This document shows, piece by piece, positions 34,963 through 44,105 of a DNA stretch of 64,000 nt. The translations under genes were made by a program, and so were the position numbers. How positions within the stretch are numbered: the first letter of the stretch is position 1; each line of letters starts with the position of its first letter. The DNA is from JBPOFY01 sp049889815 (lineage in GTDB: Bacteria > Verrucomicrobiota > Verrucomicrobiia > Opitutales > Coraliomargaritaceae): assembly GCA_049889815.1 (NCBI GenBank), contig JBMHCR010000025.1, positions 1-64,000 on the forward strand. Direction: 5' to 3'. A model generated the notes under the pieces. The model did not search any database. It was given only the letters and a program-made list of their open reading frames with translations, and was not told the origin of the DNA.

Positions 34963-37374
34963 ATGACTTTCTTCAAAAGAAATAACCCGAACCGCAAGAA
35001 GCGTGATTCGAAACGCCGAGGAAAAGACGCATCTCGAAATACGGACAAAGAGCCGACCGCGAACTTTTTTGAAAGCAGTCAAATCATCGAAGGTGGTCTG
35101 TTCTTTTTTTTCGCGGCACTTGTAATCGTCATTTGTTTTCTCGGCCAAAAACCAAAGGGTTCCAATATCATTATCAATCAGCCCGCACCGTCTCGTGTTG
35201 TGGCAGAATTTGCCTTTAACTATACGAGCGACTTAGAATACGAGAAAAAGGCGAGAGCCGTTCGCGCACAAGTACCGCCCGTATTTGAGCGAAGTTTCGT
35301 ACCCTTCGAAGACTTTGAAACATTTATCAACGAGCTCACCTCAAGTATCGCAAAAGCACAGATCGAGATAGAAGCGGAAGGTGATAGCTTGATAACGGAA
35401 AAACTAACCGACACCGCGAGCAGGGTCATTTCAGAAAGCGGTCTTTCGCTAGACCCTGAAATCATTGTTGAGTTCACCGAGAACCACAAACCACGCGAGC
35501 GATCATCGTTATTTAAAGAGGGCCTTACCATTCTGCGTGGTCTCTATGAAGACGGCATCTATGCGGTTCAACAAAGTGAAAACGCCTCAGCCCAAGTTGC
35601 AGTGATTCAACTGGTGGACGAAGAAGGCCAGTACACACTACCCGATGCGCGTCCTCTATCTGAAGCGGTGATCGCCCTCCGCGTTCGAATTGATGCACGC
35701 TCCGGAGGCAAAAAAACTGCGCGTGCGTTGTTCGAAATTTTTCGAGTGGGGCTTAAAAGCAATCTCATATACAGCGAGCAAAGGACCGATACAGCCATTG
35801 CACGTGCGATCGCTCAGATAAAAAAGCCAAGCATTGATTTTCGAGAAGGCGAAACACTAGTTGAACCCGGGAAAGTCATCACCGAACTGGATTTGGAACG
35901 TTTGAAGGCTTACCGTGCAGTAGAACGGAAGCGCGGAAGTAATTCTCTAGTCTTCAATCGACTATTCACTGAACGTGTCATCTTAACTGTGACGCTCCTG
36001 CTTGCAGTCTTGATTTACGTTCGTCAAGGCCTGCGCGATATCCACAAACGCAACCGAGCCATCGCAATTGCCGCTGTAAGTATCCTGCTCAATCTGCTGA
36101 TCGTTCGTTTGATCATGGAAGTCGCGGAGATCGCTTTGATCAATGACCGACCGGGAATCAGTATGCTGCCCTACACCGCTCCCTATGCATTGGCTCCGAT
36201 CATCGTCGCCGTGCTGGTCGGAACCTCGCCAGCGGTGCTTTCATCCCTAATCGTAGCGGTACTCTTCGGTATCGTGCAAGGCAACTCCATAGAGTTCATG
36301 CTCATCGCCTTCCTTTCTGGTGTGGTCGGAACCTACTTCGCCGCGAATATTCGCAAACGTTCAGAGCTGGTTCGTGCCGGCCTGTTTGCCGGTGCGACGG
36401 CTGCGATCGCAGGTGCCGCGGTTGCACTGATCAATGACCTTACAATCGGACTTGTTGGCCAACAAACTTTGATTGCCCTGATCGTGGGAGCACTAACAGG
36501 CATCCTAGCAGCCGGCCTGCTACCGGTGTTCGAACAATTGTTCAAGATCACTACTCAGATAACCTTGCTTGAGTTGACCGACTTTAATCATCCACTGCTC
36601 CGCCGTATGCAGATGGAAGCTCCAGGCACTTATCACCACAGTCTGATGGTCGCCAATCTATCCGAAAATGCAGCGGCCGAGATCGGAGCAAATCCACTGC
36701 TCTGCCGCGTGTGCTGTCTTTTTCACGACATCGGCAAGCTGGTAAAACCCAAATATTTCACGGAGAATCAACTCGACGGTACGAATCCACACGACGGTCA
36801 AAATCCGTCAATGAGTGCGCTGATCATTAAGGCTCACTTGAAAGAGGGCGTGGAGCTTGCCAACACACACGCCCTCCCGCAAGTGATTGTCGATGTCATC
36901 AAACAACACCATGGCACGACCTTAATCAAATATTTCTATTTCCAAGCTCAGCAAGAACTCAAGGAGTCAGCTGAGTCTTCAAAAAGCGTGAAGCGCCCAG
37001 AGACAGAGAAAGTAGATGAAAGTACCTACCGCTACGACGGCCCGCTGCCGCGTTTCAAAGAGAGCGCGATTATCTTTTTTGCCGACAGTGTCGAAGCGGC
37101 GAGTCGCAGCTTGAAAAAAGTCACCCAGCCGGCGATTGAAGAACTCATCGACAGTATTTTCAAAGACCGAATCGAAGACGGACAACTCGATGAGTGTCCA
37201 CTCACCTTCCAAGAACTCGCACTGATTCGTAAGAGTTTCTGCTATACGGTTCTCAATATGTTACACGCTCGGGTGGAATACCCGAAAGAAGAGAAGCATA
37301 GCAGCACAGAAGACGAAGCACCAAAACGACCAGAAGATGCCAAAGATCAGCCTCGAAGTCAGCAACCAGTATGA
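34963..37374 (+). CDS. 7TM HD-domain phosphohydrolase, PgpH family
   Basis: The 803-residue protein has a basic N-terminus, a first transmembrane helix (about 46-64), a large extracytoplasmic 7TMR-HDED domain (about 70-340), a seven-helix membrane block (about 345-520) and a cytoplasmic HD domain. The HD domain contains GTYHHSLMVANLSENAA, the HD motif CCLFHDIGKLVKP, HALPQVIVDVIKQHHG and FADSVEAASRS. This is the architecture of PgpH, which hydrolyses the second messenger cyclic di-AMP to pApA. The HD residues for metal binding are present. The last 38 nt overlap the start of ybeY, so translation is coupled. phoH-pgpH-ybeY is a widely conserved neighbourhood. Confidence 0.93.
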   Translation: MTFFKRNNPNRKKRDSKRRGKDASRNTDKEPTANFFESSQIIEGGLFFFFAALVIVICFLGQKPKGSNIIINQPAPSRVVAEFAFNYTSDLEYEKKARAVRAQVPPVFERSFVPFEDFETFINELTSSIAKAQIEIEAEGDSLITEKLTDTASRVISESGLSLDPEIIVEFTENHKPRERSSLFKEGLTILRGLYEDGIYAVQQSENASAQVAVIQLVDEEGQYTLPDARPLSEAVIALRVRIDARSGGKKTARALFEIFRVGLKSNLIYSEQRTDTAIARAIAQIKKPSIDFREGETLVEPGKVITELDLERLKAYRAVERKRGSNSLVFNRLFTERVILTVTLLLAVLIYVRQGLRDIHKRNRAIAIAAVSILLNLLIVRLIMEVAEIALINDRPGISMLPYTAPYALAPIIVAVLVGTSPAVLSSLIVAVLFGIVQGNSIEFMLIAFLSGVVGTYFAANIRKRSELVRAGLFAGATAAIAGAAVALINDLTIGLVGQQTLIALIVGALTGILAAGLLPVFEQLFKITTQITLLELTDFNHPLLRRMQMEAPGTYHHSLMVANLSENAAAEIGANPLLCRVCCLFHDIGKLVKPKYFTENQLDGTNPHDGQNPSMSALIIKAHLKEGVELANTHALPQVIVDVIKQHHGTTLIKYFYFQAQQELKESAESSKSVKRPETEKVDESTYRYDGPLPRFKESAIIFFADSVEAASRSLKKVTQPAIEELIDSIFKDRIEDGQLDECPLTFQELALIRKSFCYTVLNMLHARVEYPKEEKHSSTEDEAPKRPEDAKDQPRSQQPV

Positions 37375-37804
37375 CGAACTCGTCAATCCAGAGAATGAGA
37401 CGATCACCTTGTTCAATGCGCTGATCCGATCGAAACGTTTTCCAATCCTAACTGGCGAACTTTCGATTGTCTTCGTCGACGACGAAACCATCGCGCAAGT
37501 ACATGCTGATTTCATGGATGATCCAACACCCACCGATGTGATCACTTTCCCGGCAAACCCTGAGATGGAGTCGGCTGGCGAAATCATTGTCTCGGTCGAT
37601 CATGCACAGTCTCGCGCCGCCGAATTGGGTGAAGCATTCAACCGCGAATTGAGTCTCTATCTTGTTCATGGCTGGCTACACCTAGCTGGCTACGACGACC
37701 GCGATGAAGCGGATCGACAAGCCATGCGTGCAGCCGAACAGGAGGCGCTCGCAATCTTGGACGCGGCAGGAGTAGAGCTGGATTTTAGGCTGCGCAACAA
37801 CTAA
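37337..37804 (+). CDS. ybeY: Endoribonuclease YbeY (rRNA maturation factor), variant zinc site
   Basis: The 155-residue protein has the YbeY signatures LSIVFVDDETIAQVHADFM, DPTPTDVITFP, GEIIVSVDHA and the zinc motif HGWLHLAGYDD (residues 111-121). In E. coli the site is H-x3-H-x5-H; here His111 and His115 are kept and the third ligand is Asp121. Asp can coordinate zinc, and similar substitutions are, to my knowledge, seen in some other phyla, so the protein is probably active. It acts in 16S rRNA 3'-end maturation and ribosome quality control. It overlaps the upstream HD phosphohydrolase gene by 38 nt. Confidence 0.93.
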   Translation: MPKISLEVSNQYDELVNPENETITLFNALIRSKRFPILTGELSIVFVDDETIAQVHADFMDDPTPTDVITFPANPEMESAGEIIVSVDHAQSRAAELGEAFNRELSLYLVHGWLHLAGYDDRDEADRQAMRAAEQEALAILDAAGVELDFRLRNN

Positions 37805-37868
37805 CACACATTCGATGGGCACTTTCGATGAGATCGACTGTCTATCCCCCACATAATTCCCAGCCTCA

Positions 37869-38819
37869 ATGCCTATACGTAAACAACTCGCAGCCACCTT
37901 CGTAAAGAAAATGCGCACTGCCGACTTCTGGATTCACTGTCTAGTCTACGGCTTTCTATTGATTTCCCTGCTACCGATATCACTCTGGGTGGCAGAAACT
38001 GCCGAATCACAAAGCCGCATTTTTCACGCACTTGTTGTTTTGGTCTTTGCCTGTGTGCTTTTGGTGCGTTTTGGCCGCATTGAAATTAAGCAACCGCTTA
38101 GTCTAAACCCCAGCGCACGTGGCTATCTCTACACAGCCTTCGCGCTGATCGTTACGAGTGTCCTACTAAAGCAGCTCCTTCCAGCGGATAATCCTTCGAT
38201 CGCAATGATTGTGGGCCTGATCAGTATCCCCGCCTACTGCAGTTCCCTAGGCTCTTTGATTCTATTCGTTTTCGGCAGCGGCACAAAAAGACTGACTCGG
38301 ACAGCGGTTCTCACGTTTTGTACCTTCCTACTGCTTAGTATCTTCATGCAGCCCTTAGACTGGCCGCTACGAAGCCTCGCGGGGCAATGGAGTGGCGGCA
38401 TTCTCGATCTGATCGGTAAAAACGTCGAATTTGCACTCCATCGAGCAGCCGAGACTGGTGCCCCACAACTATTGATGTTTGTAAATGACCACCCCTTCCA
38501 TGTTGCTTCCGAGTGCAACGGTTTTGGCGTTATTCTAACAAGCCTATTGCTAGCCTTTATGCTCGCGATCTATCGACGTCTCGGTGTTGTCGACATCCTC
38601 CTGAATATTGTAGCAGGCGCAATCCTCGGATTTATTTTCAACACTCTTCGAATCGTCGTCATTGTGTTATTGGCTCCCTCACTGATGGACCACTATCACC
38701 TCATGCACGAGATCGTTGGCACGATCTCTTATTGGAGCTGCCTGGCTCTATTGTGGGTTTTCCTCAACGGCCCCATCAAGGACGAGCAAGCTCCTAGACA
38801 AACCCATCGGCACAACTGA
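37869..38819 (+). CDS. Exosortase/archaeosortase family protein
   Basis: The 316-residue membrane protein has about eight transmembrane helices. The three catalytic-type residues of exosortases are present: Cys216 in ASECNGFGVILTSLLLAF, Arg261 in GFIFNTLRIVVIVLLAP, and His280 in HLMHEIVGTISYW. Exosortases are thought to cleave C-terminal PEP-CTERM-like sorting tails from exported proteins. No protein in this window has a recognisable PEP-CTERM tail, so its substrates are elsewhere. It lies 64 bp after ybeY on the same strand. The subtype is not assignable from sequence alone. The first about 80 residues, with two helices, are poorly conserved in the family. Confidence 0.9.
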   Translation: MPIRKQLAATFVKKMRTADFWIHCLVYGFLLISLLPISLWVAETAESQSRIFHALVVLVFACVLLVRFGRIEIKQPLSLNPSARGYLYTAFALIVTSVLLKQLLPADNPSIAMIVGLISIPAYCSSLGSLILFVFGSGTKRLTRTAVLTFCTFLLLSIFMQPLDWPLRSLAGQWSGGILDLIGKNVEFALHRAAETGAPQLLMFVNDHPFHVASECNGFGVILTSLLLAFMLAIYRRLGVVDILLNIVAGAILGFIFNTLRIVVIVLLAPSLMDHYHLMHEIVGTISYWSCLALLWVFLNGPIKDEQAPRQTHRHN

Positions 38820-38941
38820 GCGCGTCTCCAATGACCTCAATCTAATTCACTGCGCTAGGCAATAGAGCCGCGCTACGGAATTTCAGAACTTAATCCTAAA
38901 CGCGCCTTGCAAACCCGATCTGCTCGCGATTGCGTCCGTTA

Positions 38942-40984
38942 ATGGCATCCTATCGGCTGAAATCTTTATATCCCTTTTTGCTCTTCAGCACGGTCCTGCA
39001 TGCGGACGTCGAAGTCACGAGACTACCGACAACCATCATCGAGGCCACGCGTATGGAGCAATCGGACCTGAATGTTCCGTTCGCGGTTAGCCAAATTAAT
39101 GGGAATGTAGTTCAAACTGCTAACCCACAACTGGCGCTGGATGAATCACTACAGACGGTTCCCGGTGTCTTCATCCTGAATCCATACAACTATGCGCAAG
39201 ATTCACGCATTGCTATTCGCGGCTTTGGTTCACGCGCGAACTTTGGCATCCGCGGCATCAAACTGTATATTGATGGGATCCCCGCAACCACTCCAGACGG
39301 TCAAGGCAGTGTCGATGCGATCGACTTTGGTTCGGTCGGATCGATAGAAATCATTCGCGGCGCGGCGTCGGCGCTCTATGGCTCAGCATCGGGAGGTGTG
39401 ATTCAGATTGAAACCGAAGCCCCACCCGTGACGCCGTTTGCCGAGACTCGCTGGACGATCGGCGACTACGGACTGCTACAGACACAGTTCAAAGCAGGCG
39501 GCACTGCAGATTTATTTAGCTACCTAGTCAGCACGAGTTATCTGGAATACGACGGCTATCGCGATCGAAGCAAAACTGAGAACCGGCGCTTCAATTCAAA
39601 GTTTAGCTATGACTTTTCGCCACAAAGCAAACTAACCGCGATCATCAGCATCATCGATCTTCCTCTACAAAATGATCCCGGCGCATTGAGCGAAGCAGAG
39701 TGGCGCGAGAATCCCTCGCAAGCGCGTCGGCGAAATATCGATTTCGATAGCGGCGAGTCCGTGCAACAGGAACAAGTTGGATTGATCTATGACTATCAGT
39801 TTAGCGACTTCCACAGCATCGAAACAAGGGCTTACTACACACATCGAGATTTCGCCAACAAGCTCCCGTTTACAACCGGTGGGCAAGTGAGCTTTGAACG
39901 AGACTTCGTAGGCGGCGGCCTACTCTATCGCTATAGTGGCGACCGCTGGTTGCTTGCTTCGGGAATCGACTACAACCTGCAAGAGGATGCTCGATTGAAC
40001 TATGACAATTTGAGCGCTGAGCAAGGTCCGCTTAGGCTCGATCAGGACGAAGCAATTGAAAGTATGGGACTCTTTGTTAGCGGCAGTTACAACCTAATCG
40101 ACACCGTTACTTTCTCAGCCGCACTGCGTCAGGACTTTGTCGACTTCGATATCGACGATCACTTTTTCGCTGATGGCGACGACTCTGGTTCAAGAGACTT
40201 CCAAGAGCTGAGCCCTATGATTGGAATGACATGGGAGTGGCATCCACAATCCGCCGTCTTTGCCAATGTATCCACCAGTTTTGAAACTCCGACCAGCACC
40301 GAGCTCGCAAATCCCAATGGTGGTGGCTTCAATCCAGATCTCGATCCACAGACTGCCGTCAATTACGAGATCGGCATTAAGGGCTACACGGAGCTCCACG
40401 ATCGCCAACTCCGCTACGAAGTGACCGTGTTCCATATCGAAATCGAAGACGCTTTGATCCCATTCGAACTCATCAGTGATCCGGGCCGCGACTTTTTTCG
40501 TAATGCCGGCGAGAGCAGTCGCACAGGGATTGAAGCCGCCTGGCAACTGGAACTCATCAACGGACTTACCGCAAACCTCAGCTACACGTGGTCGAATTTT
40601 CGCTACGATGATTTCGAATCGGGGGGCGATGATTTCGGCGGCAATGAGCTACCCGGAATCCCAGAACACTTCGCCAATCTGCAGCTAAGCTATAAACACT
40701 CCTCCGGCGTCTTTCTAAAGTGGAATACACGTTTTGTCGGCAGCTTCTACGCCGACGACACAAACAGCGCTGAGATTGATAGCTACAGCGTGAGTGATCT
40801 ACGGGCGGGTTACACCTACCGACGCGACTCTTGGACACTCGAACCTTTCTTTGGCATCAACAACGTATTCGATGAATACTACAATGCCAATATCCGCATC
40901 AACGGCTTCGGCCGTCGCTACTACGAACCGGCTCCAGACCGAAACCTCTACGGCGGAGTCCGAGTGCGCTACCATTTCGAATGA
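38942..40984 (+). CDS. TonB-dependent outer-membrane receptor
   Basis: The ATG at 38942 gives 680 residues with a signal peptide (about 1-21, ending LHA-D); a TTG four codons earlier is unlikely. A TonB-box-like stretch (PTTIIEA) precedes the plug domain (SLQTVPGVFILNPYN, RIAIRGFGSRANFGIRG, VGSIEIIRGAASALYGSASGG), then a 22-strand barrel with aromatic girdles, ending GVRVRYHFE. The last residue is Glu rather than the usual terminal Phe. Motifs such as FETPTSTELANPNGGGFNPDL and EYYNANIRINGFGRRYYEPAPDRNLYGG are typical of siderophore/vitamin receptors of the IreA/FyuA type. The ligand is unknown. No TonB-ExbBD or ABC importer genes are adjacent. Confidence 0.93.
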   Translation: MASYRLKSLYPFLLFSTVLHADVEVTRLPTTIIEATRMEQSDLNVPFAVSQINGNVVQTANPQLALDESLQTVPGVFILNPYNYAQDSRIAIRGFGSRANFGIRGIKLYIDGIPATTPDGQGSVDAIDFGSVGSIEIIRGAASALYGSASGGVIQIETEAPPVTPFAETRWTIGDYGLLQTQFKAGGTADLFSYLVSTSYLEYDGYRDRSKTENRRFNSKFSYDFSPQSKLTAIISIIDLPLQNDPGALSEAEWRENPSQARRRNIDFDSGESVQQEQVGLIYDYQFSDFHSIETRAYYTHRDFANKLPFTTGGQVSFERDFVGGGLLYRYSGDRWLLASGIDYNLQEDARLNYDNLSAEQGPLRLDQDEAIESMGLFVSGSYNLIDTVTFSAALRQDFVDFDIDDHFFADGDDSGSRDFQELSPMIGMTWEWHPQSAVFANVSTSFETPTSTELANPNGGGFNPDLDPQTAVNYEIGIKGYTELHDRQLRYEVTVFHIEIEDALIPFELISDPGRDFFRNAGESSRTGIEAAWQLELINGLTANLSYTWSNFRYDDFESGGDDFGGNELPGIPEHFANLQLSYKHSSGVFLKWNTRFVGSFYADDTNSAEIDSYSVSDLRAGYTYRRDSWTLEPFFGINNVFDEYYNANIRINGFGRRYYEPAPDRNLYGGVRVRYHFE

Positions 40985-41017
40985 TTGCAAACTCACCTTT
41001 TAAGCTAGGCTCGTCCC

Positions 41018-41046
41018 GCCGAGCCGACCGTCGCGCAGGTCGGCTC
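41018..41046. repeat. Hairpin repeat (GAGCCGACC type), copy 1
   Basis: A perfect 9-bp inverted repeat (GAGCCGACC 41021-41029 with GGTCGGCTC 41038-41046) lies in the 134-bp gap between the convergent TonB receptor and helicase genes. There is no T-run, so it is a weak terminator at best. The core CGCCGAGCCGAC recurs in inverse orientation at 54779-54827. Confidence 0.55.
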
Positions 41047-41118
41047 ATATATGCTATTGGGATCAAAGGTTTGTTGGCGTCTACTAACGAACGGTCACCT
41101 CAGCGGGGCGACCCTACC

Positions 41119-44103
41119 TCAATCTAGCAAACTCTTGATATCATCTAGGCTGACTTGGGCGTTGGCAGCTTCAGATTCTTCGAAGAGTTCTTTCAAAATT
41201 TCGGCTTTCTTTGCCTGTAGCTCGAGGACCTTTTCTTCGACCGTTCCCGCTGCAATGAGTTTGATACTGGTCACCACTTTTGTCTGACCAATTCGGTGCG
41301 CTCGGTCAGTTGCCTGTGCCTCTGCAGCTGGGTTCCACCACGGGTCATAGTGGAGCACCGTGTCGGCTCCGGTGAGATTCAGACCAGTGCCTCCGGCCTT
41401 CAATGAGATCAAAAAGACCGGAATGCTCTCGTCTTCGTTGAACTGATCACAAATCGCCAAGCGATTCTTGGTTTTTCCATCGAGGTAACAGAACTTTTGC
41501 CCTTTCGCCTCCAGATGCTGAGCCAGCAACTGCAAAGCGGTCACAAAGCTGGAAAACACCAGTATCCTGCTGCCCGCGTCGATACACTCGTCGAGCACTT
41601 CATCAAAGGCAACGAGCTTTGCGGAGTCTTTCTCAGGATATGCATCGTCCAGGATACGAGGATCCACACAGGCCTGACGCAGGCGTAGCAGCTCTTTGAA
41701 CGCGGCAAATTGCACACGACCGACATTGGCCCCCGACATCTCCATTTGGAAAATTTCCTGACGCGTCTTCTCCAGTGTGTCCTGATAAAACTTTTGCTGT
41801 TTGCTGCCGAGCTCACAAAAAAAGGTCTTCTCAATCTTATCAGGCAGCTCCGGTGCAACTTCCTTCTTGGTGCGGCGTAGAATATACGCAGCCGCGCGTG
41901 CGGCCTGTCGTTTGCTGTGCCAGAATTTGTCTTCCTGTGAAAGTTTGCCCTGCGCCTTCTGCAAGTAGCCGGGCATCAGGAAGGTGAACAGTGAAAGCAA
42001 ATCATCGAGTGAGTTTTCAACCGGCGTACCGGTCAGCAAAAAGCGACCCCGACTATGCAGACGTGTGAGAGACTTTGCGTTTTGCGTGCGACGATTTTTG
42101 ATATGCTGCGCCTCATCACCCACCACCACGCACCAGTCGATGGTTGAGAGCATTTCCCCATCCTGCCGCAGCGTCCCATAGGAGGTAATTACCATATCAA
42201 CAATCTCCAATGCAGCAGGCTCTTTTGTGCGTTTCGTTCCATGGTGTTTGGCAAGCTTAAGATTCGGGGTAAATCGCGCAGCCTCACGCATCCAATTCTC
42301 CACAAGGCTTGCAGGACAGACAACCAACGCTGGCATCGATTCCGTAGTTTTTTTACGAATACACTCAATCAAGGCGAGTGCTTGCAGGGTCTTACCAAGA
42401 CCCATCTCGTCAGCAAGAATACCTGCTAGCTCATTACGATACAAATGCCATAGCCATGCGACACCGATACGCTGATAGGTGCGTAAAATCGCATCAAAGC
42501 CGGCACGCACGGGTGCGGGCTCGAGGGCGCCGACTTGCTTCAAAGCGCGACTACGCGACTGCCATGCTTGCGGCGGTTGCCAGCCTTCCACCATCTCATC
42601 GAGCAGGTCTTCGACATCAACGAGCTCCTGTGTCTCCAAACGTCTAGAGAACGTCGGCGTAAAGGGACGATCCGCCTGCCCACTGACGGCTCGTTCAATC
42701 TCATGTAAACGCTCGACAGATACCGTGTCTAATAAAGTGATGGCGCCACGCTCGGATTCGACATAGTTCTTACCGCTGGCAAGAGCGCGCCGGAGTTCCA
42801 TCTCGTCGGCGTCCTTGCTGAGCGTAACTTCGAGTGAAAAACGGCCCCCCTCTTCTTTGGTCTCAATATTGAGTTCAGAGAGAACCACTGCACCGAGCTT
42901 CTCTTCAAAGTTCTTGGTAAATACTGCCTTCCAATCGTCCTTCAGAGCTTTCCAGTGCGCCGCAAGAAAGTTGAGAGTCTTATGCTTTTCACGGAGCCAC
43001 CACTTGCGGTTCGACGGCTCAAGCATAAAGCCGCCCGCCTTCAGAATGGTGCGTAGAGGTGCTACCGAGTCAGCGTCTTTGGACGGCAAGCGAATCGCTA
43101 TAAAATTCGGCGAACCGTCGACGACGATTTGATTATCGGAATAGCCCTGCATCGTATCGGCAACAGCACGCGCTGTCGGGTAGTCGCCCGGCTTGGTTTC
43201 AAAAAGCTTCGGTCGTTTCGACTCTGCGATGGAACGCGGATTCGGCTTCGACTTTTCACGCAGGCTCATGCCTTGGCGAAACTGTAAGTGCTTCGGCTTT
43301 TCTTCTACTGCTACGGGTTCGTCTTCCGCTTCAGACTCCGCTTCAGCCTCGGGCAAGAACTGGTGAACGCCTGCAAGAGAAGCTTCATCCCAATCAATCG
43401 GAGCATTGGGTTTCTTTACCCAGTAAACAACTGGCTCGCCCTCCAACAAATCGAGCAGACGTCGCAAGCGAGCCGCCGTCAACTGCAACAAACCAGCCAG
43501 CTTTCCACCACACCAGGACTCGATCAATAAAAGCGCTTTCTGCTGTGGCTCCGAGACTGCGTAGGCGTTGGTCGGATTCACATTGCCCAGTGGCAAAATC
43601 TCGCGACCCGCAGCGGCTTCGACTTTGACGACGATGGCATCGCGTTCGACCGCGGCTTCGAAATTCGGCGGAAGGAAGACCAGCATGCGCAAATTGATAC
43701 CGTCTTCTGAAAGTTTGATAGAGCGGAGCTTTGGCTTAGTGACAATTGGTTCCGGTTCTGGCCTTGGCTCTGGGTTGAGAGAGTCCTTTCCTAACTTGGC
43801 GTGTTTTGCTTCCTCGATGAGCGCCTGGTAGTGAAGCGCAGCAGCAATCGCGTGGGTACAAACCTTGCGTCTCTTACCGTCATCACAGTTACAGCTATTC
43901 ACCGCAAAAACGGTCGAACGCAGGTTGAGCTTTGGCTCGTAGATAGCGTTTTCACCTTTGACGCTACCAGTGAGCACGGGGCTCTCCCAGTTCACAGATT
44001 CGACCCCACCCGTTTCAAACAAGCGCTCCGCTTGCTTGAAAATCATTCCTCCTCCCAGCTCGATCAAAAAGCTGCGATCAAATTGCGGCGCCGGCTTTTC
44101 CAT
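41119..44103 (-). CDS. SNF2-family helicase with N-terminal SWIM zinc finger
   Basis: The 994-residue protein has a SWIM zinc finger near the N-terminus (CNCDDGKRRKVCTH, Cys-x-Cys then Cys-x-His), an Ala/Glu-rich linker (about 250-280), a bacterial SNF2-associated region, and the two RecA-like helicase lobes. Motif I is LADEMGLGKTLQALAL, motif Ia LVVCPASLVENW, motif II VVGDEAQ, motif III LLTGTPVENS, and motif VI ATDRAHRIGQ. Motif II reads GDEAQ rather than the common DEAH/DEGH, keeping the catalytic Asp-Glu. It is a DNA- or chromatin-remodelling-like ATPase with an unknown partner. It stands 2 bp after the fused permease gene on the same strand, probably as a downstream operon member by position only. 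Confidence 0.93.
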   Translation of the reverse strand: MEKPAPQFDRSFLIELGGGMIFKQAERLFETGGVESVNWESPVLTGSVKGENAIYEPKLNLRSTVFAVNSCNCDDGKRRKVCTHAIAAALHYQALIEEAKHAKLGKDSLNPEPRPEPEPIVTKPKLRSIKLSEDGINLRMLVFLPPNFEAAVERDAIVVKVEAAAGREILPLGNVNPTNAYAVSEPQQKALLLIESWCGGKLAGLLQLTAARLRRLLDLLEGEPVVYWVKKPNAPIDWDEASLAGVHQFLPEAEAESEAEDEPVAVEEKPKHLQFRQGMSLREKSKPNPRSIAESKRPKLFETKPGDYPTARAVADTMQGYSDNQIVVDGSPNFIAIRLPSKDADSVAPLRTILKAGGFMLEPSNRKWWLREKHKTLNFLAAHWKALKDDWKAVFTKNFEEKLGAVVLSELNIETKEEGGRFSLEVTLSKDADEMELRRALASGKNYVESERGAITLLDTVSVERLHEIERAVSGQADRPFTPTFSRRLETQELVDVEDLLDEMVEGWQPPQAWQSRSRALKQVGALEPAPVRAGFDAILRTYQRIGVAWLWHLYRNELAGILADEMGLGKTLQALALIECIRKKTTESMPALVVCPASLVENWMREAARFTPNLKLAKHHGTKRTKEPAALEIVDMVITSYGTLRQDGEMLSTIDWCVVVGDEAQHIKNRRTQNAKSLTRLHSRGRFLLTGTPVENSLDDLLSLFTFLMPGYLQKAQGKLSQEDKFWHSKRQAARAAAYILRRTKKEVAPELPDKIEKTFFCELGSKQQKFYQDTLEKTRQEIFQMEMSGANVGRVQFAAFKELLRLRQACVDPRILDDAYPEKDSAKLVAFDEVLDECIDAGSRILVFSSFVTALQLLAQHLEAKGQKFCYLDGKTKNRLAICDQFNEDESIPVFLISLKAGGTGLNLTGADTVLHYDPWWNPAAEAQATDRAHRIGQTKVVTSIKLIAAGTVEEKVLELQAKKAEILKELFEESEAANAQVSLDDIKSLLD

Positions 44104-44105
44104 CG

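Noticed and set aside
37805..37868. tRNA or other RNA gene between ybeY and the exosortase, and in the other gaps
   Set aside because: No cloverleaf or T-loop (GGTTCGAATCC-type) sequence found in any gap I read.
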